Positions 7,440 to 13,521 of a DNA stretch of 20,861 bases are shown in pieces. The position numbers and the translations under genes are program-made. The notes under the pieces are model-generated. The model searched no databases, was not told the DNA's origin, and worked only from the letters and a program-made list of their open reading frames with translations. Every line of letters starts with the position of its first letter. Positions within the stretch are counted from its first letter, which is position 1. The stretch comes from Anaerolineae bacterium (GTDB taxonomy: Bacteria; Chloroflexota; Anaerolineae; Anaerolineales; Villigracilaceae), in NCBI GenBank assembly GCA_003694975.1, contig RFJH01000221.1, positions 1-20,861 of the forward strand, given 5' to 3'.

Positions 7440-8189
7440 TCAAGCCGCCGTGATTCCCCCATCTACTGGCAATGCCGCGCCGGTAATAAAACTGGCCTCG
7501 TCGCTGGCCAGGAACAGGATCGCCTGAGCCACTTCCTCCGGGGTCGCAATGCGTCCGAGGGGATGCTTTTCTTCCCACAGGCGGCGCGCCCGCTCCACGT
7601 CCCCGAACTGCTCCCAGGCGGTGTGAATCATATCGGTATCCACGCTTCCCGGGCACACGGCGTTGACGCGGATCCCCTCCCTGGCATGATCCAGTGCCAT
7701 GGAGCGCGTCAGGTTGATTAACGCCGCCTTGGAGGCCGCGTAAGCCGAAGCGCCGGCAAATCCTACCAGCCCCACGTACGAGGCGACATTGACAATGTTG
7801 CCGCGACAGGCTCGCAAGGCGGGGAGAGCGTATTTGCTCATCAGGAACGCTCCTTTGACGTTGGTCTCGAAGGTCGCGTCCCATTCTTCTTCGCTGGTCT
7901 CCTCCACCGTGCGATTGCGGTAAATAATCCCCGCACAGTTGACCAGGATATCCAGGCGTCCCCACCGTTCCAGGATTTGCCGGACCGCCCGACGACAATC
8001 CTCCGCGCGCCGCACATCGCCTGCGAGGAAAATTGCGCCGGGGATGGATTCGGCTGCCCGACGTCCGGTTTCCACGTTGCGGGCGAACAATCCCACGCGC
8101 GCCCCCTCCCGCGCCAGGAGACGACTTGTCGCCAGGCCAATGCCGCGGCTGCCACCGGTCACCAGGGCCACCCGATTCTCGAAACGCAT
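7440..8189 (-). CDS. Short-chain dehydrogenase/reductase (classical SDR, FabG-like)
   Basis: A 249-residue NAD(P)-dependent oxidoreductase of the classical SDR type. The start at 8189 has an excellent ribosome site (GGAGGT just upstream on the minus strand); the longer frame from 8225 would overlap the -10 box. The nucleotide-binding TGGSRGIG is at 11-18, NCAG at 84-87, and the catalytic residues are S137, Y150 and K154 (YAASK). The family C-terminus FLASDEASFITGAALPVDGG is intact. Cofactor preference is not clear, although the R15 in TGGSRGIG is compatible with NADP. The substrate is unknown: FabG, glucose dehydrogenase and sugar- or alcohol-oxidising relatives all look alike at this level. 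It is monocistronic and divergent from the gene at 8260. Confidence 0.9.
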   Translation of the reverse strand: MRFENRVALVTGGSRGIGLATSRLLAREGARVGLFARNVETGRRAAESIPGAIFLAGDVRRAEDCRRAVRQILERWGRLDILVNCAGIIYRNRTVEETSEEEWDATFETNVKGAFLMSKYALPALRACRGNIVNVASYVGLVGFAGASAYAASKAALINLTRSMALDHAREGIRVNAVCPGSVDTDMIHTAWEQFGDVERARRLWEEKHPLGRIATPEEVAQAILFLASDEASFITGAALPVDGGITAA

Positions 8190-8224
8190 AGCACCTCCTC
8201 TCTTCCGGATAGCATATCTTGGCA

Positions 8225-8251
8225 ATTATAAGGCAAGCATTACGCGGTAAA
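8225..8251 (-). promoter_or_regulatory. Promoter of the SDR gene
   Basis: On the minus strand a perfect TATAAT occupies 8230-8225, with TTTACC at 8251-8246 as a -35 box and a rather short 15-base spacer. Transcription would start near 8218, about 29 bases before the ATG, leaving room for the GGAGGT site. Confidence 0.5.
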
Positions 8252-8253
8252 AT
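8248..8253 (+). promoter_or_regulatory. Candidate -10 box giving a leaderless message for the 8260 gene
   Basis: TAAAAT ends six bases before the ATG at 8260, so transcription would begin at or next to the start codon. No ribosome site precedes that ATG, which fits a leaderless message. It overlaps the divergent SDR promoter. Confidence 0.45.
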
Positions 8254-8259
8254 CAGGCC

Positions 8260-8868
8260 ATGTCTCGATACCTGCAATCCCCCCTCTTCCGCTTTTTCGT
8301 CGTCCTCCTGATCATCGCGCTTCTGGCGCTCTTCGGCCCGGAGGAGAAATCGTTGGGCGCCAACGTGCGCATCGTTTACCTGCACGGCGCATGGGTGCTG
8401 AGCGCTGAGGTCGCCTTTCTCGCCGCCGGGCTGACCGGTCTCCTCGGCCTCCTCACGCGTCGCGCCGCCTTCCATCGCTGGTCCGCCGCGCTGGGGCGCA
8501 CGGGCATCCTCTTCTGGCTGACTTACCTGCCCCTTTCCCTGTGGGCCATGCAGGCCAACTGGAACGGCCTTTTCCTGGCCGAGCCGCGCTTTCGCCTGGC
8601 GCTCATCTTCGCCGTGACCGGAGTCCTGCTCCAACTCGGCCTGTGGCTCTTCAACACCCCCTGGCTGACCTCGGCGGCCAACCTGATTTTCATCATCGCC
8701 CTGCGCTACACCTTCTCCCACGCCGCCAACGTCATGCACCCACCGCCCTCGCCCATCTTCAGTTCCGGCTTGTGGCAGATCATCGCCTTTTTCATCCTCT
8801 TGAACTTGCTCACCTTGCTGGCGGCCTACTTCCTGACGCGCGCCTGGCTGCGGGTTGCCCATGCGTGA
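8260..8868 (+). CDS. CcmC/CcsA-like membrane protein lacking the typical WWD motif
   Basis: A 202-residue integral membrane protein with about six hydrophobic segments. The pattern follows CcmC (cytochrome c haem-handling protein): a first helix, then RIVYLH with H42 (CcmC has RIIYLH), a middle loop W95...W101...EPR where CcmC has its tryptophan-rich WGTWWVWD sequence, and a late MHPPPSP with H160 where CcmC has its second haem-liganding His. Thus the two histidines are kept but the tryptophan-rich motif is reduced to scattered residues. This alignment was made by eye from memory and is an inference. No other ccm gene is in the window. Its stop overlaps the next ATG (ATGCGTGA), so it is translationally coupled to the MFS gene. 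It could instead be an unrelated membrane protein. Confidence 0.6.
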   Translation: MSRYLQSPLFRFFVVLLIIALLALFGPEEKSLGANVRIVYLHGAWVLSAEVAFLAAGLTGLLGLLTRRAAFHRWSAALGRTGILFWLTYLPLSLWAMQANWNGLFLAEPRFRLALIFAVTGVLLQLGLWLFNTPWLTSAANLIFIIALRYTFSHAANVMHPPPSPIFSSGLWQIIAFFILLNLLTLLAAYFLTRAWLRVAHA

Positions 8869-10105
8869 GCGTTCCAGCCCCTACCTCCAACTCCCCCTGA
8901 TTACGGCCATCCGCGTACTCTTCAATACCGCCTATCGGATGGCCTACCCCTTCCTAGGCGTCTTCGCGCGCGGGCTGGGGGTGGACCTCGCCGCCATGTC
9001 CCTGGCGCTCACAACACGCTCGGTCGTTGGAGGAATCGCCCCCCTCCTCGCTCCCGTCGCCGACCGACGCGGTCGCAAGGTCGGGATGCTCCTGGGCATC
9101 ACCCTGCTCATCGGCGGCTCAGCCCTGGTCGCCTTCTGGCCGACCTTCCCCGCCCTGGCAATCTCCCTTACCCTGACCACCCTCGGCAAGTACATCTTCG
9201 ACCCCGCCATGCAGGCCTACCTCGGCGACCGCGTGGACTACGAGCAGCGCGGCCTGGTCATCGCCGTCACCGAGATGGGATGGTCGCTGTCGTTCATCTT
9301 CGGCATTCCTCTGGCCGGTTTCCTCATCGCCCGGAACGGCTGGGTAGCCCCTTTCCCCCTGATCGCTCTCCTCAGTGCCCTGACCTTCGCCATCCTCTTC
9401 CTGACTTTGCCCGAAGACCCGACCCCCACGAACGGGCGCGGCAGCCCCAAACGGAACCTGCGCCTTGTCCTGACCTCCGCCCCGGCCCTGGCCGGACTCT
9501 CTCTCGGACTTTGGGCCACGGTCGCCAACGAGGTGGTGAATCTCATCTTCGGGGTCTGGCTGGAGGATTCGCTCCGAACGTGGATCGGGCCCGAAGGATT
9601 CGGCGGCGTCCTGGCTTTTCTGAATTTCTTCCGTACCACGCTGGGCTTCGATATCGCCTTGCTCATCCTGGCCTCGATCGTGATCGGCTTCTCGGAACTC
9701 GGCGGGGAGAGTCTGGTCGCCATGCTGGCAGACCGTCTCGGCAAGGAGCGCGCCATTGCCCTGGGCCTGGTCGCCAACAACCTCGCCGCGCTACTCCTGC
9801 CCCTCCTGGGGACGACCGCCCTGGGCGCACTGGTCGGCCTGTTCCTGTTCTACATCACTTTCGAATTCACACTGGTCAGTATCATCCCCCTGATGACCGA
9901 GGTGCTCCCTGAAGCGCGCGCCACGCTGATGGCCTTCAACGTGGCTGCGCTCTCCCTGGGACGTGCCCTGGGCGCGCCTTTGGCGCCGTTCCTGTACCGC
10001 TTTGGTCTGCCGGCGGTCGTCCTGGGCGCGGTGTGCTTCAATGTCCTGGCCTTGCTGGCCCTGCGATGGGTACGGCGTCCTCCCAGGCAAGAGGAAGCTC
10101 CATGA
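8861..10105 (+). CDS. Major facilitator superfamily transporter
   Basis: A 414-residue, strongly hydrophobic protein with about 12 membrane segments, the standard MFS length. The signature loop 2-3 motif is visible as PVADRRGRKVG (65-75), and a related LADRLGKERA appears in the second half between the matching helices, as expected from the internal duplication of the family. A Pro/Arg-rich hydrophilic loop around 185-200 separates the two halves. ATG at 8861 is chosen: it overlaps the stop of the upstream gene by eight bases; a TTG six bases earlier is a less likely start. Its own stop overlaps the next ATG (ATGA), so the three genes form one unit. Substrate not predictable; drug or metabolite efflux is typical of this kind. 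Confidence 0.88.
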   Translation: MRERSSPYLQLPLITAIRVLFNTAYRMAYPFLGVFARGLGVDLAAMSLALTTRSVVGGIAPLLAPVADRRGRKVGMLLGITLLIGGSALVAFWPTFPALAISLTLTTLGKYIFDPAMQAYLGDRVDYEQRGLVIAVTEMGWSLSFIFGIPLAGFLIARNGWVAPFPLIALLSALTFAILFLTLPEDPTPTNGRGSPKRNLRLVLTSAPALAGLSLGLWATVANEVVNLIFGVWLEDSLRTWIGPEGFGGVLAFLNFFRTTLGFDIALLILASIVIGFSELGGESLVAMLADRLGKERAIALGLVANNLAALLLPLLGTTALGALVGLFLFYITFEFTLVSIIPLMTEVLPEARATLMAFNVAALSLGRALGAPLAPFLYRFGLPAVVLGAVCFNVLALLALRWVRRPPRQEEAP

Positions 10106-10677
10106 CGATTGCGCTCATCGTCTGCGGCATGCTGCTGGTCATCCTGGGTGGGTTGTGGTTGCTGCCCCCCATGCTTTACGGCGCGCCCTGGGTGCCGACG
10201 CGTCTCGAACGGGCACGTCGGGCGCTGCGCCTCGCCAGCCTCCGCCCCGGCGAATGCCTCTACGACCTGGGAGCAGGCGATGGTCGGGTGCTGTTCCTGG
10301 CAGCGCGCGAGTTCGGCGCGCGCGCCATCGGGGTGGAGATCAGCCCCTTGCACTGCCTCCTCGCCCGGGTCCGCGCGCGAAGCGAGGGCCTGGAGGATCG
10401 GGTGACCATCCGTTGGGGGAACTATCTCCGGGCCGAGATCGGCGCGGCGGATGTCGTCTTTTTATATCTGACCGCCGCGTCCTTGAAACGCCTGCGCCCC
10501 TATCTCCTCCAACGGCTGAGACCGGGAACGCGCGTGGTGACCATCTCGGCAGATTTTGAAGGCTGGCAGCCGGTCGCCTGGGACCGAGAGGAGTTGATTT
10601 TTCTCTATCGCATGCCCCCTGCTCACGGTGGATGGCAGGCACTGCTGTCAGAGGAAAACGAAACGGGGTTCGGCTGA
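10102..10677 (+). CDS. Membrane-anchored SAM-dependent methyltransferase (FAM173/ATPSCKMT-like)
   Basis: A 191-residue class I methyltransferase. Residues 3-24 form a single N-terminal membrane helix, followed by PWVPTRLERARRALRLA, then motif I YDLGAGDGR (54-62), the acidic ribose-binding E79 in GVEISP, and a DVVFLYL strand in place of the usual post-motif region. PGTRVVTISADFEGWQP closes the fold. A helix-then-APxVP(T/S) layout with DLGxGDGR is shared with the FAM173 group, whose human members methylate lysines of mitochondrial ATP synthase subunit c and ANT. That makes a membrane-protein lysine methyltransferase a plausible, unproven role. AGAGGA at 10090-10095 is the ribosome site, and the start overlaps the MFS stop by four bases. 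The stop codon lies within the loop of the following terminator. Confidence 0.82.
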   Translation: MTIALIVCGMLLVILGGLWLLPPMLYGAPWVPTRLERARRALRLASLRPGECLYDLGAGDGRVLFLAAREFGARAIGVEISPLHCLLARVRARSEGLEDRVTIRWGNYLRAEIGAADVVFLYLTAASLKRLRPYLLQRLRPGTRVVTISADFEGWQPVAWDREELIFLYRMPPAHGGWQALLSEENETGFG

Positions 10678-10698
10678 GCAGTCCGAACCCCGCTTTTT
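10664..10698. terminator. Strong, probably bidirectional terminator
   Basis: A perfect 10-bp stem, CGGGGTTCGG (10664-10673) with CCGAACCCCG (10683-10692), is followed by CTTTTT on the plus strand. On the minus strand the same stem is followed by TTTCGTTTT, so it can also end the convergent DUF35 transcript. The stem includes the last codons of the methyltransferase and its TGA stop lies in the loop. Confidence 0.9.
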
Positions 10699-10730
10699 GC
10701 GTCACGGGTTGAGAATCGGGATGTAGCGAC

Positions 10731-11138
10731 TTACCGGGTGGCGCGCAATGCGGGCCGGAATTTATACCCGTAAACCAGAAGCCCGCGCTCATCGCCATCG
10801 GAGCGCAACCGCCGGGTGACCATTTCCACCGGCATCCCGATTTCCACCGGCTGATCGCCAAGATCGGTCAATTGGGCGGTCACCAGAGGGCCTTCTTCGA
10901 GTTTCACCAGGGCCACGGTGTACGGGGCCGTCTCATCGTATCCGCTCGGCGCCTGATAGACAGTGGTGTACGAATACACCTCGCCCCGGCCGCTGAAGGT
11001 GTACAACGTCTTGGCCTCGCTCCCACAGGAGGGGCACACGTCGCGCGGGGGGAAGATCTTGGCATCACAATGCGGGCACACTTCACCAACCAGCCCATAA
11101 CGCTGTTTCTTCAATCTCCAATGGCGTGGAATTTCCAT
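10731..11138 (-). CDS. DUF35 zinc-ribbon and OB-fold protein
   Basis: A 135-residue protein of the DUF35 family. The N-terminal helix (HWRLKKQRYGLVGEVC) leads into a rubredoxin-like zinc ribbon with C21, C24, C35 and C38 (CPHC...CPSC). An OB-fold follows (about 45-130), with the typical GRGEVYSYTTVY strand and a PYTVALVKLEEGPLVTAQL segment. In known cases DUF35 proteins sit in a complex with a thiolase-like enzyme and HMG-CoA synthase, or with steroid side-chain aldolases, and channel acyl-CoA intermediates. No thiolase is adjacent here: the methyltransferase unit is downstream and an IS remnant upstream. The start has AAGGAGAG upstream on the minus strand. Family identity is secure, physiological role is not. 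Confidence 0.9.
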   Translation of the reverse strand: MEIPRHWRLKKQRYGLVGEVCPHCDAKIFPPRDVCPSCGSEAKTLYTFSGRGEVYSYTTVYQAPSGYDETAPYTVALVKLEEGPLVTAQLTDLGDQPVEIGMPVEMVTRRLRSDGDERGLLVYGYKFRPALRATR

Positions 11139-11212
11139 AACCGTTCACTCTCCTTGCATGGGTATTCTGCGGAGCATACTGTACGCCCGGAAGACTCTCA
11201 GGAACTATCAGA

Positions 11213-11250
11213 TTTCAGCCCCTACGGCTGAAAGCAGCCAAGGGGCTTTG
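11213..11250. repeat. Overlapping inverted repeats that form two exclusive stems
   Basis: TTTCAGCC (11213-11220) pairs perfectly with GGCTGAAA (11226-11233). AGCCCCT (11217-11223) also pairs perfectly with AGGGGCT (11241-11247). The arms overlap, so only one stem can form at a time. It lies just before the decayed transposase gene and may belong to a mobile element end. Confidence 0.6.
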
Positions 11251-11292
11251 TGGGCGAAACGGAGATTTTATTGATTTTCGATGGTAATAGGT

Positions 11293-11853
11293 ATGACATG
11301 GAGAGCGAAAAGACCTACACGAGAACAAACGGCCAAGCAATAAGCGGAAGGGGTACAAATGCCGGAAGCGGGCGAGATAATCCAGGTGGAAATTGTACGT
11401 CACTGGGAGTCAGCGACGCGGTTGTCAGCAATGGAAACAAAAAGCGCAGAAGCCCTGCAGATGAGGAAAGCCGCCAGGCATCCATCCAAATAGCGCGGCC
11501 AATGTTGAGAAATTGATGCTCGGCCTTCAACACTCTGTCGCTGGGTATCCGGGCCGATCATTTTGATCTGGGATCGCTCGTCCGTTCACCGCTCTCGTGT
11601 GGCCAAAGAATTTCTGGCGCAGTATCCACACATCCAGACCGAATGGTTACCGCCGTATGCTCTGGAACTCAATCCTGAGGAACACTGCGGTGGAAATATC
11701 AAGCGCAGGATGCGTAACGGTGTGTACCATTCAAAAGCCAAGACCCGCAAGCAGGACCCGGAGTTCGCTCGCTTGCGAAAACGGCCAGACCTTGTACCGG
11801 GTTTCTTTCAACATACGGCATCGAACTTAACCACCTATGGTGAAGACCAATAG
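11293..11853 (+). pseudogene. Decayed IS630-family transposase
   Basis: A broken transposase gene. From 11293 the first frame reads MTWRAKRPTREQTAKQ, hits TAA at 11341, and continues to IVRH. The helix-turn-helix core then reads LGVSDAVVS in the second frame and WKQKAQ in the third, before LQMRKAARHPSK returns in the first and stops at a TAG. So there are at least three frameshifts and several stops. The segment with the first catalytic Asp is missing. The C-terminal part, from about 11560 to the stop at 11853, is open and carries the second catalytic Asp in IWDRSSVH and the final Glu in LPPYALELNPEE, both typical of the IS630 DDE domain. The remnant is 561 bases, roughly half an intact gene. 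It cannot make active transposase. Confidence 0.82.
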
Positions 11854-11859
11854 GTGGTT
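11829..11859. repeat. Perfect 10-bp inverted repeat at the transposase 3' end
   Basis: AACCACCTAT (11829-11838) pairs with ATAGGTGGTT (11850-11859) across an 11-base loop. The right arm covers the transposase stop codon. It lies 35 bases beyond the end of rmlC on the opposite strand and could terminate that operon, although no strong T-run is present. Confidence 0.5.
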
Positions 11860-11894
11860 TGCATGATGCGTTCATCAGCAAAATGAAAATAGTT

Positions 11895-12449
11895 TTAGAG
11901 AGTCTCGTACACTTCTGCGTCGGCCAGCAGAGCCCCGGCACGGTCCCTCGCCGATAACAAAGGTGGTTGGTTATCAAGCAGAGGCCAGGAGATGTTGATC
12001 TCCGGATCATCCCAGCGTAACACGCGCTCCCATTCAGGAGCGTAAAAGTCCGTTGTCTTGTATTGCACTTCAGCCCATTCGCTTAATGTGTAGAAACCAT
12101 GAGCGAAGCCGGGAGGAACCCATAGCATCTGGCGGTTCTGGGCTGAGAGGTGACGACCAACCCACTGCCCAAATGTGGGCGAGCGGCGGCGCAAGTCTAC
12201 GGCAACATCGAAAATCTCTCCTATCACCACGCGGATCAGTTTTCCTTGTGCATGACGGATTTGATAGTGCAGACCGCGCAAGGTCCCGCGACGCGATCCG
12301 GAGTGATTGTCCTGGACAAAGATAGTCGGCAGGCCAGCCTTAGCAAAACGTTCCGCCTGGAAAGTCTCCATGAAGAAACCGCGCTCGTCCTCGAAAACGC
12401 GCGGCGTGATGACCAGGACATCGGGGATGGCAGTTGGTTCAACGTTCAT
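11895..12449 (-). CDS. rfbC: dTDP-4-dehydrorhamnose 3,5-epimerase
   Basis: RmlC/RfbC epimerises dTDP-4-keto-6-deoxyglucose at C3 and C5 during dTDP-L-rhamnose synthesis. The 184-residue length is typical. The conserved FVQDNHSGSRRGTLRGLHYQ region contains the catalytic base H61, the acid Y130 is in AEVQYKTTDFY, and the HGFY and RWDDPEI motifs are intact. The start at 12449 is chosen because its ATG overlaps the TGA of the upstream gene (ATGA); a longer frame upstream lies inside that gene. The other rhamnose genes (rmlA, B, D) are not in the window, so they must be elsewhere, or the enzyme makes another 3,5-epimerised deoxysugar. Last gene of the surface-glycan operon. Confidence 0.93.
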   Translation of the reverse strand: MNVEPTAIPDVLVITPRVFEDERGFFMETFQAERFAKAGLPTIFVQDNHSGSRRGTLRGLHYQIRHAQGKLIRVVIGEIFDVAVDLRRRSPTFGQWVGRHLSAQNRQMLWVPPGFAHGFYTLSEWAEVQYKTTDFYAPEWERVLRWDDPEINISWPLLDNQPPLLSARDRAGALLADAEVYETL

Positions 12450-13507
12450 TTTGACATACCCCTTGCACTTTCCAATACATGGATAATTTCCTCGGCAAGT
12501 TGGCTGCCTACAATGGCATGACCATGGACATTCCAATGGCCGGAGAAAGGGGATGTGTTCCCAAAGCCGATTGGGGAAATCCCTTTTTGCAAGGAAGCGT
12601 TGAAAGCCTCATCCAGGCGTACGACGTGCCAGTCGGCATGAGATTCGAGGGTAGAGATGAGTCGCCAATCCTCTTTCGTGTATTTGAATCGAAGGGTTGT
12701 GCGATCGAATGTGGGCCTGATAATAAAGATAATTGGGATTTGGCCGTATTGCGCCTCAAGCATGCCGATTTCTTGCCTCAGGATGTCCGTCGAGTCAATT
12801 TCCCCCCAGGCATCCTCTGATATAGAGAGTTGAATTTCCTCTCTTTCCCTTCTTTCCCCCTCTCGCAGGCGGATGGTTTTCACTATCGAGAGGTTGGTGA
12901 GATCTGTGAAGAAAAGAAGGGGAAATGAGACGATGCGTTGTTGGTGCGTGAAGTGAGAGCCTTTATTTTTGTTTTTTTGCAGGGTAAGCGTGCCGTCTGT
13001 TTCCAGAGCGAAATAGAAAGGCTTGGTGACATCTAGAATGCCAGGACTCAGGAAGTCTACCCTCCCTGCCTGAATAACTATCAGACGAGGTGAGTACTCT
13101 CCTATAAGTTCCGGAGCGATGCCAATATAGTAGGGCAATGATTGTCCCATATAGCCAAAATTCTTGAGATCCAGTTCCCATCCCTGGGCGCGGAGTGTTC
13201 TTTCGGCAACGGAGGTATAGTTCCGCCACCAGGGAACCTGTCGAGCATGGGTGTACGAATCGCCGAGCACAATGATGACCTCTCCATCGGAATAGGGGCT
13301 GGCAATTTCATAGTTTTTTTCGTAACGGATAATGCCATACCCCTCTCGTGCGTAAATCTCAATACCACCCCCATCGATCCGTGTCTTCAGAGGAGGAACA
13401 TACATGACAAGAAAGCGCGTGGCGAACTCGGTGAGAATCATGAATCCCACCAGCCATCCGGTGGCCAGGACACAGTATTTGACCCGAGAGAAGCATTTGT
13501 CTACCAT
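12446..13507 (-). CDS. SGNH-fold protein with N-terminal membrane anchor, partner of MBOAT 1
   Basis: A 353-residue SGNH hydrolase-like protein. Residues about 10-37 form one membrane helix, so the domain would lie outside the membrane. Block I is GDSYTHA with the nucleophile S84, and the C-terminal block is GHWNVHGH (323-330). Where relatives such as AlgJ/AlgX usually show an Asp just before the final His, here PFSG precedes it, so the acid member of the triad is not obvious. Such proteins pair with MBOAT acyltransferases to finish transfer of acyl groups onto glycans. It is directly downstream of an MBOAT gene, which fits. ATG at 13507 is preferred; an in-frame TTG at 13525 would overlap the MBOAT stop and is a possible alternative. 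No strong ribosome site is seen for either. Confidence 0.78.
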   Translation of the reverse strand: MVDKCFSRVKYCVLATGWLVGFMILTEFATRFLVMYVPPLKTRIDGGGIEIYAREGYGIIRYEKNYEIASPYSDGEVIIVLGDSYTHARQVPWWRNYTSVAERTLRAQGWELDLKNFGYMGQSLPYYIGIAPELIGEYSPRLIVIQAGRVDFLSPGILDVTKPFYFALETDGTLTLQKNKNKGSHFTHQQRIVSFPLLFFTDLTNLSIVKTIRLREGERREREEIQLSISEDAWGEIDSTDILRQEIGMLEAQYGQIPIIFIIRPTFDRTTLRFKYTKEDWRLISTLESHADWHVVRLDEAFNASLQKGISPIGFGNTSPFSGHWNVHGHAIVGSQLAEEIIHVLESARGMSK

Positions 13508-13521
13508 CGCATTGATCTCAA

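Noticed and set aside
7219..8862. A 547-codon open frame on the minus strand
   Set aside because: It runs antisense through the small membrane protein and the 8260 gene and overlaps the well supported SDR gene in another frame. Its Gly/Arg/Gln-rich composition shows no domain, as expected from GC-rich shadow frames.
9238..9780. Antisense open frame within the MFS gene
   Set aside because: Arg/Pro/Ser-rich shadow of GC-rich coding DNA with no motif.
11250..11516. An 88-codon gene before the transposase fragment
   Set aside because: This open frame is a shifted reading of the transposase helix-turn-helix region; only a short part (LGVSDAVVS) makes sense.
12450..12536. N-terminal extension of the epimerase
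   Set aside because: It overlaps the end of the SGNH gene, adds a Cys-rich sequence not found in RmlC, and the ATGA overlap at 12446-12449 gives the expected start.
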